DNA of 64,000 bases from Spirilliplanes yamanashiensis (GCF_016863475.1 NZ_BOOY01000041.1:1-64000); one strand, 5' to 3'. Positions 41,372 to 50,981 are shown, numbered from the stretch's first letter. A program made the numbers and translations. The notes: a model not told the origin generated them from the letters alone.

Positions 41372-43348
41372 CTACCGCATCGCCGACTGTATGGCCTGCG
41401 TGAGGTAGTCGGGACAGTTGAACGTGCGGCCGCTCTGGATCAGCTCGGCGACGTCGTGGGCAAACTCACCCTTGCCGATGTACCGCTTGCTGGTGCGCAA
41501 CTTGCGGTAGAAGACCTCAGCCGGGTTCGGGCTCGCCTTCAGCGTGCTCCAGAACTTGCCCGACCTTGGCTTCTGACGCTTGAACGCGATCTCCAACAGC
41601 GGTCCGTTTATAGGGAACGGGTTCATCAAATCGGCCTCGAGCGTGAACTCGGCGGCGAACACGGCGAGGATCGAGTCGGCGCCCAGCTGGGTGGCGATCT
41701 TCTCGAGCCGGTCGTGTCGGCTGAGCGTGACCGCCGGCTCCTCCTTCGCCGCCGCCTCGTCGGCCTTGGGCGCATCGTCTAGGTCGTCGTCTGGGTCGTC
41801 ATCTAGGTCGACCTCGTCATCGACAACGTCGGGATCCCCGTCAGTGATGACCACCAGCCGGTCGACGAGCCGAACGCCGTTGACCTCCTGTAGGAGCAGT
41901 TTTAGGTAAGGGCCGAAGTCGACGCTGCCAATGTTAATGATCGACACAGCCCGAAATTCGCGGCACCTTGCCCCATAGTTAGCCGCCCTCTTGTCGAGGA
42001 CGCAGTTGCGTGCGAGCGGCGGCAGGATGACGGCCTCGGAAACCCCCTCGACGAGGACCGCGCGCCGGGTGAATAGCAACTCGGCGCGGCTCACATCCAG
42101 GTACTGGTCGATCTTGCGACGTTCCTCGTCGGTCAGGTCGATGTCGCACAGAGCGATAGCGGCCGTGCCACGCTGAATGCCCGTCGGTGCCGCCTCGGCC
42201 TCCTTGTAGCCCTCAGCCGTCTCCTCGATGGCCGGGGCCTCCTCGGTGATTTCCTGGGTTGTCCGGATCTCCTGGGTGCGCAGGACCACAATGTTGCGGA
42301 TGCCCACTGCGCTGGCCAGGTTCGGCGAGTGGGTCGTAGCGATGACTTGAATGCGGCCGGCCGGACCGTCGGTGTCGTCGCGCGGCGACTTGGCGGCTTG
42401 TTCCTGGAGGTAGTCCAGGAGCACGGCCTGCAGCTGCGGATGGAGGTGGGCCTCCGGCTCCTCCACGAGGAAGAGCGTGAGCTCAGCATCCTGCGCGTTC
42501 CGCAGCTCGATGATGACCGACGCCATATAGAGCAGGTTGGCGTAGCCAAGGCCCGAGTCCTCGATGTCGGCGAGGTCGACGCCGTGCTCGGCAATCTTCA
42601 GGCGCAGGCCACGGGCGAGCCGTTGCAGCCGGACGTCGCGAAAGCTGAGCCCGATCACCTGCGCCCGCACCGGGTCGGTGAGGTCGCTGACGTGTTCTTG
42701 CAGCCGCTTCTGAGTGCCGGTGATGACGTCGTGCTCTTCGAGCTTGCGCAGCCCGTCGATCGCCCGGTCGAGGAAGTCCGTACGGTCCGCTTCGCTCGTC
42801 AGGTATTTGATGATGAGCGCCATGCGGTTGCCCGTGGCGGAGTCCAGCTCACGCTTGGCGTCACGCAGCGGTGCCAGGTAGACGTGCCGGATCTGGTCGC
42901 GCTTCTCGGGTTCGGCGTCGGACCCGGCGGCCCGGCCGGCCAAATTCTCCACCCTGGAACGGCGAGGTGCGTCCACATCCGGCCGGAACCTGGTCATGTA
43001 GTGCGCCTTGTTGGTCCCGATGTCGAGTGCGCCGATGTATTGGCCCAGCTGGAACCGTGTCAGGCCATCAAAGACGCCTTCGATTTCGATAGGCCCGTTC
43101 GCGCCGGTGGAGACGTCGTCGATCTCCAGGTAGCGGACCCGCCGCCCGCTCAGCGGCGCGGTCAGCAGCCGCATCGCGTCCACGATGTTGGACTTGCCCG
43201 AGTTGTTGTCGCCGACGAGCAGCGTCAGGCCGGGCTGGATCTTGACCTCGACGTTGCGGCACGACCGGAAATTATTGAGTCGGAGGGAGGCCAGGTACAT
43301 GCCGCTTCCCGTGGTCAGCGTGCTTAGAGGGCTCGGTGCCATGGACAT
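41372..43348 (-). CDS. gajA: Gabija protein GajA, OLD-family endonuclease
   Basis: A 658-residue ATPase-nuclease. ABC-type ATPase half: LRLNNFRSCRNVEVKI, Walker A VGDNNSGKSNIVDA (about 45-58), signature-like SGLGYANLLYMAS, Walker B LTLFLVEEPEAHLHPQ and TTHSPNLAS. TOPRIM half: RRAVLVEGVSEAVILPP with the catalytic Glu, and LVVITDGDPDVVDDE with the Asp pair, followed by an acidic insert of about 35 residues. This order defines GajA, which nicks DNA when nucleotide pools fall during phage infection. ATG 43348 is used (GGGAGG upstream); ATG 43300 is also possible. Confidence 0.9.
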   Translation of the reverse strand: MSMAPSPLSTLTTGSGMYLASLRLNNFRSCRNVEVKIQPGLTLLVGDNNSGKSNIVDAMRLLTAPLSGRRVRYLEIDDVSTGANGPIEIEGVFDGLTRFQLGQYIGALDIGTNKAHYMTRFRPDVDAPRRSRVENLAGRAAGSDAEPEKRDQIRHVYLAPLRDAKRELDSATGNRMALIIKYLTSEADRTDFLDRAIDGLRKLEEHDVITGTQKRLQEHVSDLTDPVRAQVIGLSFRDVRLQRLARGLRLKIAEHGVDLADIEDSGLGYANLLYMASVIIELRNAQDAELTLFLVEEPEAHLHPQLQAVLLDYLQEQAAKSPRDDTDGPAGRIQVIATTHSPNLASAVGIRNIVVLRTQEIRTTQEITEEAPAIEETAEGYKEAEAAPTGIQRGTAAIALCDIDLTDEERRKIDQYLDVSRAELLFTRRAVLVEGVSEAVILPPLARNCVLDKRAANYGARCREFRAVSIINIGSVDFGPYLKLLLQEVNGVRLVDRLVVITDGDPDVVDDEVDLDDDPDDDLDDAPKADEAAAKEEPAVTLSRHDRLEKIATQLGADSILAVFAAEFTLEADLMNPFPINGPLLEIAFKRQKPRSGKFWSTLKASPNPAEVFYRKLRTSKRYIGKGEFAHDVAELIQSGRTFNCPDYLTQAIQSAMR

Positions 43349-43910
43349 GCTGGTGGGAACCTCCCGCCTGAATGCAGGAGGCTTATCTTGATCAGCCGCT
43401 CTGGACGCCGTCAATGATTCACATCCCACAAGCGGACAAGTTGGTGTAAAGGGGGCCAGGATTCACCCTTCTAGGTGACGGGCGCGTTAGCGACGGACTT
43501 GGCAAGCCGTTGGCCCGCTGGTCGGGGTCTCCAGCAACCGTGAGCGACCGACACCGAGCCCTGTTCTCAGATGCGCGATTGGCATCCGGAATGTCAGCCT
43601 GCCGGCTCTGCAATGGACCGGTAGATCGATCTAGACGGCGTCCGCTCATCGGCAGAACAGGACGCCGAGCAGCCGGAGTCGACCGTCACCGAGTGACAGG
43701 CGGCGGGATGAGTCCGCGTGCACGGGCGGCGGAAAATAGGATGTTGGCTGCATGGTTTGAGGGCGCTGGTCGTCGCCAGCGCCAATGGTGCTCTCGCCCA
43801 TTTGTTCTGCCAACTCACCTGGCAGCTCACCGAACCCGCTACGACCGTCACCGGCTGAGAGGTGTATAGGGTTTCTGCCGGGGGCCCCGAGCAATCCGAC
43901 TCTACGGCGG
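43349..43910. other. Region between Gabija and the pentapeptide gene
   Basis: About 560 bases without a supported gene. The open frames lack ribosome sites and family motifs. It must contain the gajA promoter (a TTGACG at about 43408 on the minus strand is a possible -35) and the end of the pentapeptide transcript. Confidence 0.4.
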
Positions 43911-44681
43911 TTACAAGCACGTTGCTGTCCGCGACGGACCTGGCGAGCGGCTCCAAATCGGCGTCGAGGGAGCAGGGACGCTGGAAGTGGGCGACGCGGT
44001 CGGAGATGGCACTGCTGAGGTTGTTGGCGCCGGCGGAGACGGCTCACCCGAAGTAGCGTCACTTGGGAGCAATGCGCCGGCTACGTCGGCGTCGGTCAGT
44101 GTGACCCCGTCGAGGTTGGCGCCCGAGAAGTCTGCCCCTCTTAGGCAAGCCCTGGTGAAGTCAGCCCCGCGCAAGTCCGCGCCGCGGAAGATGGCCCTGC
44201 TCAGTTGGGCGTCGCGAAAAGACGTTCCCTGCGCGATGATGCCGGAGAAGTCGCGTCCGGTCAGCGTGAGCTTCTCCAAGCGGGCGCCCGATAGCTGGGC
44301 GCCGCGCAGGTCCGTCTCGCGTAGTTCGTGGATCTCCTTACCGCGCAGGTCCGCCCCCGCTTCGGGGACCTTTGGTAGAGCGTCGGCCCAGGCCAGTAAG
44401 CCTATGGCGACGACGAAGCCGGCGGCGATTCCCAGCAGACCGCGAACGCCGCCCGCCCGACCGGCGAAGAGTTGTTCACTGACCCGGACCGTGGCGACGG
44501 CGACGACTACCGCGATGATGACCAGGGCGCCGATCTTGCCGAATGCGGCACCCGCCAGCGCTGCCGCGACGACTGCCGCCGCGGTCCACGTCCACCACGA
44601 CCTGGACAAGGAACTCTTGTCGGCGAGAATGATCAAGCGCTGCAGCCACGGCGACTCCGGGTCCGTGCGAGACTCGGTCAA
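43911..44681 (-). CDS. Membrane-anchored pentapeptide-repeat protein
   Basis: A 256-residue protein with TTG (or a nearby) start. Three hydrophobic helices lie between residues 28 and 105 (TWTAAAVVAAALAGAAFGKI, ALVIIAVVVAVATV, GIAAGFVVAIGLLAWADAL). Pentapeptide repeats follow (LRETDLRGAQLSGARLEKLT, then FRGADLRGADFTRACLRGAD) and a Ser/Pro-rich tail. It is not closely similar to the other pentapeptide protein at 14911. It may be an anchored scaffold; function is unknown. It lies next to Gabija in the cargo block. Confidence 0.7.
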   Translation of the reverse strand: MTESRTDPESPWLQRLIILADKSSLSRSWWTWTAAAVVAAALAGAAFGKIGALVIIAVVVAVATVRVSEQLFAGRAGGVRGLLGIAAGFVVAIGLLAWADALPKVPEAGADLRGKEIHELRETDLRGAQLSGARLEKLTLTGRDFSGIIAQGTSFRDAQLSRAIFRGADLRGADFTRACLRGADFSGANLDGVTLTDADVAGALLPSDATSGEPSPPAPTTSAVPSPTASPTSSVPAPSTPIWSRSPGPSRTATCL

Positions 44682-44773
44682 CCGGCTACTCCAAGGTCCA
44701 CAATGGCGCCTTCCGTTCCGTCGGTAATGATCAGCCGACGGCGGTTACGATGCTCCTGACCGAAGGAGCAGTC

Positions 44774-45055
44774 ATGCGAGCCGCTTCGACCCGCGCCACC
44801 TCCGCTGGCCTGATCTTCAGCGCTGCCCTTCTGGCCCTGGTGATACTCCACCTCATGACCCAAGGGCCGACCTTGCGACCCCCGGGCATCGATCCGCCCC
44901 GTGGAGGTGGTGGCGACCCGGGTAAGCGACACAATGTTGCGCGTTGCCGGCGCCTCTTGATCAAGAAGAACGGGCGGCTCTACTGCGAGGGACGCGACTG
45001 CAACTACTTCGTCCCAGAGGATGAAGTGATCGACAATGACCCGCTCGGCGCATGA
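44774..45055 (+). CDS. Single-helix protein with zinc-ribbon-like C-terminus
   Basis: A 93-residue protein. A transmembrane helix (SAGLIFSAALLALVILHLM, residues 10-28) is followed by a polar linker and a small Cys motif (CRRLL...LYCEGRDCNYFV), probably a partial zinc site facing one side of the membrane. AAGGAG lies 6 bases before ATG 44774. Its stop overlaps the next start (ATGA), so it forms a two-gene unit with the membrane protein at 45052. The family is unknown. Confidence 0.6.
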   Translation: MRAASTRATSAGLIFSAALLALVILHLMTQGPTLRPPGIDPPRGGGGDPGKRHNVARCRRLLIKKNGRLYCEGRDCNYFVPEDEVIDNDPLGA

Positions 45056-46080
45056 CTGGGTTATTGTCAGGCGCCCGCCAGGCGATCGGTCAATACTTCA
45101 GCCTGGTGAGCTTCCTTCCGTCACTCTTTCTGGTGACGTACTGCTCAGTGCTGATCAGCAGCGGAGGACTCACCGGCCCTCCCGACCACATTGGCATCCG
45201 CGACGCCGTCTCCGAGCTGGATCTTGGCGGAGCCGCAGCGCTGACCCTCGTGTCACTCGCCGTCAGCGTCGTCATGCATCCCTTGCAGTACATGATGGTG
45301 CAGTTAGCCGAGGGCTATTGGGGCCTGGGAGCGTTGTCGCGGCGCATGCGCTCCCTAGCGGTCGATCGCCACAGGCGGCGCCGGGCGGCCCTATACGAAC
45401 TGCGGCGGGACGCGAAGCATGTACGGGGCGAGCTCGAGCGATTGCATAAGTCTGCGGGCGCAAACGCACACCAGGAGTTGCTTAGCCTGCACTTCGAGTC
45501 GTCAAGACTGAGTTCCGATTACCCAGATTCCGCTGACAATGTCATGCCGACGCGCCTAGGTAATGTCCTCCGCCGCTATGAGGTGGGTGCAGGCGAACCC
45601 TTTGGGTTGCCCGCCTCCGCGCTTCTACCGTTGGTCGGACTCGTAGCCCCTGACACCGAGCTGAACTATCTCAACGACCGACGCTCGGCGATGGACCTGG
45701 CCGTCCGAACCGCAGCCATCTTCGGGATCGCTTTTGTCCTCAACGTTGCCCTCTTTTGGGATGACGGGCTCTGGTTGCTGACTGCTCTCATCCCCTACAC
45801 CTTCGCGTACGTATCCTACCGAGGTGCCATCGTGCAGGCGCACGACTACGGCAATGCGATGACCAATATCGTCGCTATGAACCGATTCACCGTATACGAA
45901 CGTCTGCATCTCGAACTGCCGAACAACGTTTTGGAGGAGCGCGACCTCCACCAGAAGCTGCGCCCTATGTTCGATCTGCAGCCGTTAGAGGCACTGAGGT
46001 ATCAGCATCCCGCGCCCCCGCCGTTTGCAGTCGGCCCCGCAATGAATGCGCCCGCCGGCGACCAGCCTGCGCCAGAATGA
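45052..46080 (+). CDS. Unrecognised membrane protein with coiled-coil segment
   Basis: A 342-residue protein. N-terminal hydrophobic helices lie at about 15-35 and 60-85; a basic helical region follows (RRAALYELRRDAKHVRGELE). C-terminal helices lie at about 222-245 and 246-265 (FGIAFVLNVALFWDDGLWLL, TALIPYTFAYVSY). Coupled by ATGA to the small zinc-ribbon protein. It stands in the lower-GC cargo block beside Gabija. A role as a membrane effector or sensor of a defence system is only a guess. Confidence 0.6.
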   Translation: MTGLLSGARQAIGQYFSLVSFLPSLFLVTYCSVLISSGGLTGPPDHIGIRDAVSELDLGGAAALTLVSLAVSVVMHPLQYMMVQLAEGYWGLGALSRRMRSLAVDRHRRRRAALYELRRDAKHVRGELERLHKSAGANAHQELLSLHFESSRLSSDYPDSADNVMPTRLGNVLRRYEVGAGEPFGLPASALLPLVGLVAPDTELNYLNDRRSAMDLAVRTAAIFGIAFVLNVALFWDDGLWLLTALIPYTFAYVSYRGAIVQAHDYGNAMTNIVAMNRFTVYERLHLELPNNVLEERDLHQKLRPMFDLQPLEALRYQHPAPPPFAVGPAMNAPAGDQPAPE

Positions 46081-46260
46081 CGAGCCTGGCACAGGCCGAC
46101 CAGTGTGCTGGGGCGGCAAATCGTTAGCCGCGCATCATCAGCAGATGGGCCTCTAGCGCGATAACGATTTCGGAAGGCTCGCCCTGGCACGTTCACATCG
46201 GCATGTCAGGTCCATCACGTGAGGACGGGCACCCCTGGAGATTGATCAGTTGACGCCGTA

Positions 46261-46383
46261 ATGAGGGGCAGCCAGGTCATCGACACGATGTATTACTGCC
46301 TGTACGAGCTGCCAGAGATCGAGACTGACGCGGTGGGGAGGCTCCGTCGCTCGATCCAACCGGCCGCGATGATGTCACTGTGA
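46261..46383 (+). CDS. Possible 40-residue peptide
   Basis: A short frame (IDTMYYCLYELPEIETDAVG) in the 347-base gap before the S9 peptidase. It has no clear ribosome site and ends 45 bases before the peptidase start. It might be a substrate or leader peptide for the peptidase, or nothing. The rest of the gap 46081-46427 shows no feature. Confidence 0.2.
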   Translation: MRGSQVIDTMYYCLYELPEIETDAVGRLRRSIQPAAMMSL

Positions 46384-46427
46384 ACCGAGCAGGAAGCGCG
46401 CCGTCAAGCGGGGGGAGGGCGATCCAC

Positions 46428-48227
46428 GTGCAGGAGCCCTTGCAGCGCCCGGGCTTGGACGCTGCATGGGTCGCTCATGCGGTGGCGTCCTACGACGCCG
46501 TCAGCCTCGCTCGCGGTGCGGCGTGGTGGCTGCAATCGCTTCCTGGCGACGGGGGTCGTGTAGCCCTGATTCGGGCGGACCTAGTCAGCGGTGAGCTCGC
46601 CGAGGTGACGCCGCCGGGTGCTGACGTGGGTTCGACTATCCATGCGTATGGGGGTGGCGCCTATGCCGTGGACGGGTCGCGAGTTTGGTACGTCGACCGC
46701 AGTGACGGTCGAATCCATCTGCTCGACGTGGGTGCCGGCACTCAAGTGCTGCTCGACGGCGTGGCGGGCTTCGGCGATCTGACACCCGACCGCAATGGTC
46801 TCCTCGCTGTTGGTGAAACGGCGGACGGGGATTGCTTGGTCCATGTCGGGCCCGGCGCGTCGTCCCAGGTCCTGACGTGCACCGACGGCTTCCTGGCCGC
46901 TCCTCGTCCGTACGGTGACCGCCTCGCCTGGTTGCGTTGGGAGCGGGACCGCATGCCCTGGGACGCCACCGAGCTGTGGGCAGCGAACCGCCGGAACGGC
47001 GAGCTGGCTGAACCCGTGTTGGTCGCTGGCGGTGACGACGAGTCGGTCCTCGAGCCGCAGTGGAGCGCTTCACACGGGCTCACGTTCCTATCCGACCGCA
47101 GCGGCTGGTGGAGCCTCTACGCGTGGGACGGCACCGACGTTCGACCCATCGTGACGATGGACGCCGACATCGCGGCAGCGCCGTGGGAGCTGGGGTACTC
47201 CAGCTACGTGCACTTGGCCGGTGGGGGATTGGCCATGACGGTCCACGACGGCCCGCGCCAGCGCCTGCTCGTCCAGCAACCGGACGGTCGGCGGGAGCAG
47301 GTGGACCTGCCGTTCAGCGTGATCAAGCCGTATCTCGCAGCGGCCGGTAACCACGCGTACTGCATCGTGTCCTCGCCAACCGCCTTGTCCCGGGTCATCG
47401 AGATCGATCTTGACGCTGGCGAGGCGTGGCGCCGTTTGAGCCGACCGCCGAGCAAGGATTGGGCCAGTTTCCAACCGATCGCGCCGACGGAGCTCCGTGT
47501 CGACGGACCGGGCGGCCGGCTCAATGCCCTCGTGTATCCGCCGCATGGCGCCGCCGCGGACTGGGCGGCTCCCACGGTGGTGCGGGCTCATCCCGGGCCG
47601 ACCGCCTCGATGACGCTGCGTCCTGATGCGCAGGTGCAGTTCCTGTGCAGCCATGGCTTCGCCGTGGTGGATGTCGACTACCGGGGCAGCACGGGCTACT
47701 CGCGCCGGTTCCGGCAGGAGCTGTACGGGCAGTGGGGTACGGCAGACGTCGACGATTGCGTTGCGACCGCTGAGCTCATGATCGCCGAGGGCCGCACCGC
47801 CCCCGGCCACGTCTTCATCACCGGGGCCAGCGCTGGGGGCTACACCGCTTTGCAGGCGGTGTCCCGCTCGGGTGTCTTCGCCGGCGCGGTAGCCCGCTCA
47901 GCAATCATCGACCCGGCGCGTTGGCAACAGACCGCACCACGTTGGCAACGGCCACACGCGGCCGCCCTTGCTGGCCCCGCTGGTCCGGTCCGCGCCGCGG
48001 CGGTCAAGCGGCCGGTCCTGCTGATTCACGGATCGGATGACCACGTGGCGCCGTTCTCCGACGTGGCACAGTTGGCCGATGCGCTGGCGGCTCATGGCAA
48101 GCCGCAGGAGCTGCTGGTGCTCGGTACCGCCGGCCACGAGCTCGGGGCCAAGGACGACACCACTCGCGCCCTCGAAGCCGAACTCGCCTTCTACCGACAC
48201 CGGCTACGAGCGCTCGCGGGCGGCTAA
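46428..48227 (+). CDS. S9-family serine peptidase (acylaminoacyl-peptidase type)
   Basis: A 599-residue cytosolic peptidase. A beta-propeller-like N-terminal domain (residues 1-330) precedes an alpha/beta-hydrolase domain. The nucleophile Ser468 is in FITGASAGGYTA, Asp537/538 in LLIHGSDDHVAP, and His570 in TAGHELG. DYRGSTGYSRRFRQELYGQW upstream of the Ser is typical of the S9C group. It cleaves short peptides. GTG 46428 is chosen because GGGGGAGGG precedes it by about 8 bases. It is convergent with the XRE gene, the stops overlapping in CTAA. Confidence 0.88.
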   Translation: MQEPLQRPGLDAAWVAHAVASYDAVSLARGAAWWLQSLPGDGGRVALIRADLVSGELAEVTPPGADVGSTIHAYGGGAYAVDGSRVWYVDRSDGRIHLLDVGAGTQVLLDGVAGFGDLTPDRNGLLAVGETADGDCLVHVGPGASSQVLTCTDGFLAAPRPYGDRLAWLRWERDRMPWDATELWAANRRNGELAEPVLVAGGDDESVLEPQWSASHGLTFLSDRSGWWSLYAWDGTDVRPIVTMDADIAAAPWELGYSSYVHLAGGGLAMTVHDGPRQRLLVQQPDGRREQVDLPFSVIKPYLAAAGNHAYCIVSSPTALSRVIEIDLDAGEAWRRLSRPPSKDWASFQPIAPTELRVDGPGGRLNALVYPPHGAAADWAAPTVVRAHPGPTASMTLRPDAQVQFLCSHGFAVVDVDYRGSTGYSRRFRQELYGQWGTADVDDCVATAELMIAEGRTAPGHVFITGASAGGYTALQAVSRSGVFAGAVARSAIIDPARWQQTAPRWQRPHAAALAGPAGPVRAAAVKRPVLLIHGSDDHVAPFSDVAQLADALAAHGKPQELLVLGTAGHELGAKDDTTRALEAELAFYRHRLRALAGG

Positions 48228-49564
48228 CCTGCGGCCGGCAGCACCTCGTGCAGGTAGTCGAAAAGGTCGACCACCTCGCGCTCGTGTTCGTACGGGGAGA
48301 GATCGAGGCGCAGCTGGGCGACCCGCTGCACGGTGCGCATGGAGGTCGTGCGCCGAGCGAGATCAGTGGCCTCCCGGCCCCGGGCGCACGCCTCGTCCAC
48401 GCGGCCTGACCTGGCGAGCGTCGAAGCGAGCAGGGCGGTGTCGATCGCGAGTCGCCGTACCCGGCTCGCGCCGACGCCGGCGACCGCCTGGTCGATCTCA
48501 CGACGGGCGGGCTCGTAGTGACCAAGGTCGAACAGGCAGTGGGCGACCTCGTCGGCCAGGTACGCGGGGCTCAGGTAGCGGACCCACGGCGGTTCGTCGT
48601 CCACGTCGGCTCGGGACAGGGACGCCTCCGCGACGGCTAACGCGTTGGAGCACTTACGCTCCTCGCCCAGACGCGCGTGTGCCCGGGCGAGCACGGCATG
48701 GAGTGCCGCGCCGACCAGAGGTGTGGTGGCCGGGCCGCCGCCTTGGATGGCTGTCTGGACCATGCGTAGTCCCCGGTGAGGGTGCCCGCAGTGCAGGGCG
48801 AGATGGCCAATGCTCACCGCCAGGAGGTAGGCACCGTACAGCCGATCGCCCTCCGCACCCGTCAGCGCGAGGGCACGCAGGTAGTGCTGCTGTGCCACAC
48901 CGTCGGCGCCCAGGTCGACTGCCTGGTATCCGGCCAGCTCGAACGCGCCGAGAGCGACGGTGTGGGCCCGTCGGCCGATTGGTCCGTCTGCGGGACTGAT
49001 GGCGACGAGGCGGCGCACGTCGGTCTGCAGGAAGCCCATGACGTCGGGGTAGGCGGCACCCGCACCAAGCTGGTGGTCACGGTCCCGCAGTGTCGCCAGC
49101 CGCCGCTCCGCTTCGACAACGAACGCCTCGTCGAGGCGACAGCCATCTCGAACCGGACGGCGGGGGTCCTCACCGACCAGCCAGTCCAGCGCGGGTCGGT
49201 CCAGAGCTGCCGGCAGGAACGGCACATAGGCAGCTGCTGGCCGTGATGGTTGCGGGAGTACGCGCCGATCGATCGACGGCATCGCGAACACGCTGGCTGC
49301 GGCGCGGTTCTCGGCAGCACGTAACTCCACAAGACTTCGGTACGCCCGCAGCAGTTCACCGTTCGCGGCGACCGCATCGTCCGCACGCTGCCAGAACGCC
49401 TCGACCGCGTTCTGCAGACCGACCTCCACGCTCGCCACGGTGCTTCGCCCGTAGTGCACCTTGTCGGCGAGTGCTTCCTGACTCAGACGGACGGCGCGGC
49501 GGAACGACGCGAGCCTGCGCCCAAGCGATCGCATGGCCTCCCGGACCTCCGCCGAGTCCGCCAT
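48224..49564 (-). CDS. XRE-family regulator with TPR-like sensor domain
   Basis: A 446-residue protein. N-terminal Cro/C1 HTH near residues 12-60 (GRRLASFRRAVRLSQEALAD, then YGRSTVASVEVGLQNAVEAF), followed by helical TPR-like repeats (AVDLGADGVAQQHYLRALAL; LFDLGHYEPARREIDQAVAG; LARSGRVDEACARGREATDL). This is a common Streptomyces/Micromonospora regulator type, often sensing a peptide or partner. ATG 49564 is preceded by GGGAGGTGG. Its target is unknown; the convergent peptidase is its neighbour. Confidence 0.8.
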   Translation of the reverse strand: MADSAEVREAMRSLGRRLASFRRAVRLSQEALADKVHYGRSTVASVEVGLQNAVEAFWQRADDAVAANGELLRAYRSLVELRAAENRAAASVFAMPSIDRRVLPQPSRPAAAYVPFLPAALDRPALDWLVGEDPRRPVRDGCRLDEAFVVEAERRLATLRDRDHQLGAGAAYPDVMGFLQTDVRRLVAISPADGPIGRRAHTVALGAFELAGYQAVDLGADGVAQQHYLRALALTGAEGDRLYGAYLLAVSIGHLALHCGHPHRGLRMVQTAIQGGGPATTPLVGAALHAVLARAHARLGEERKCSNALAVAEASLSRADVDDEPPWVRYLSPAYLADEVAHCLFDLGHYEPARREIDQAVAGVGASRVRRLAIDTALLASTLARSGRVDEACARGREATDLARRTTSMRTVQRVAQLRLDLSPYEHEREVVDLFDYLHEVLPAAG

Positions 49565-50041
49565 CGCCACCACCTCCCGTAGGCGTGGAAGAACGCATTG
49601 TGTCAGATCCGCCGGACGGCAGACATGGTGCTTCGACCGTCCGAGCGAGACGGCGGCCGCCGATGTCGGCGATATGTCGGAGGCCGTCGGCAGACCTGTC
49701 CGACATCGCCGCGTCACCGGTTAGCTCAAGACGCGACGGCGCCCGAGCGCCGGAACCGGCGGCAGGGGGTGTGCAGTGGCGAGCGCAGGAAGGTCTCCGG
49801 TTGTCGGGCACGCCGACGCCGTCGTGCCACAGGCGGCTCCGGGGCGGACGCGCGATAGGTCCGTCCGCCTCGGAGCGTCCCTACGCCCGCTCTGCATGCA
49901 CCAGGAGACGTTCGGCCCGAGCACTGTTGCCGCACCCCGACAGACAGTTGTGTGCGGGAGCCGGTGGCTTGATCGGATTCCACCTGGGTGGTGTTGTGGG
50001 CGTCCATCGATCATGCGGTGCCGAGCGAAGGACGGGCACCG
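49565..50041. other. Intergenic region
   Basis: 477 bases between the XRE gene and a small plus-strand gene. It should hold both promoters; I see no supported gene or strong repeat. Confidence 0.4.
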
Positions 50042-50290
50042 ATGACCATTCACACTGCCACCCGGCCGTGCTGGGATTGCTCGGCGTGCGAGGCGCCGTG
50101 GCCCTGTGCACCGGCCAAGGTAGATCTTGCGGTCGAATACGCCGGTCAGCCGACCAGTCTGCGCATCTACTTGGCGGTTTGCTTGGACGAGGCGGCTGAA
50201 CCTCTAGCCGCCAAGGGGGCAACGCCGACCTGCCTGTACGAGCGCTTCATAGGCTGGTTGCCCGTCGACACTGACGCCGAACTTCGCTAG
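50042..50290 (+). CDS. Small conserved actinobacterial protein with Cys motif
   Basis: An 82-residue protein. RPCWDCSACEAPWPCAPAKV (residues 8-27) and the C-terminal LYERFIGWL match a small family common in actinomycetes, often encoded beside XRE regulators. The WDCxxCxxPWPC cluster could bind zinc or an Fe-S centre. The divergent neighbour here is an XRE-TPR regulator. Function is unknown. Confidence 0.65.
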   Translation: MTIHTATRPCWDCSACEAPWPCAPAKVDLAVEYAGQPTSLRIYLAVCLDEAAEPLAAKGATPTCLYERFIGWLPVDTDAELR

Positions 50291-50597
50291 GAATGGCCAT
50301 GTCAGGAGCGAATGGCTGGCTCGGGCGCGTGCCCGAGCATTTGCGCAAGCCATGATGGTGTGGAACGTCGCCGACCGTCGCTGCCGAAGCGCGGCCCGGA
50401 CCCGTCCGTGGCGCACCGGTCGACAAGGGTGAAAAGACAGGCTCCGACGTCGTCGTTCGAAGGTTGCACGATGTACGTCCGTACCTCGCCGAGTACCGAA
50501 CTGACCGGCACGTACGGCACCTGGACGCTGAGATCGCACAACTCAGCACGACGTGAGCCTGACAGCACGCAATGCCCGGACGACGAGAGGACGCCCT

Positions 50598-50981
50598 GTG
50601 TCGGTGGAGAACGGCCGCATCTTCCGCGAGGCATGGATTGCCGGGGTACGGCGGCACTATCCCGGTGACCCGAAGCCCGGCTATGTCGCCCCGTGGGAGG
50701 AGACACCGGACTGGGAGCGGCAGAGCGCGGCGGCCGTATACGACCTCGTGCGCGCGTTCGTGGCGGGCAGCGATGGCGCCACCCGGCACCTCACGCGTAC
50801 CCAGAAGGGCCAGTTCGTGGCGCTGTGCTGGGTCGCACACATCTACCGCCACTTCCCGGACCCCAAGCCGTCCTACGTGGCCCCGTGGGACCAGCTGCCG
50901 GGCTGGCAACAGGAGACCGACGCTGACATCTTCGAGACGATCGAGCAGTCCGTCGTCGAGTCGATGAATAGCCAGCCATAG
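50598..50981 (+). CDS. Hypothetical protein with internal duplication
   Basis: A 127-residue protein. Two similar segments occur: DPKPGYVAPWEETPDWERQS (about 23-42) and DPKPSYVAPWDQLPGWQQET (about 90-109), each followed by a helix (AVYDLVRAFV and DIFETIEQSVV). The duplication suggests two small ligand- or peptide-binding units. GTG 50598 is chosen; GAGGA lies about 8 bases upstream. The 307 bases before it hold nothing I can support. No family is named. Confidence 0.6.
   Translation: MSVENGRIFREAWIAGVRRHYPGDPKPGYVAPWEETPDWERQSAAAVYDLVRAFVAGSDGATRHLTRTQKGQFVALCWVAHIYRHFPDPKPSYVAPWDQLPGWQQETDADIFETIEQSVVESMNSQP

Noticed and set aside
43510-43869. Possible small gene between Gabija and the pentapeptide gene
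   Set aside because: No ribosome site, Arg-rich composition, and overlapping frames on both strands look equally random.
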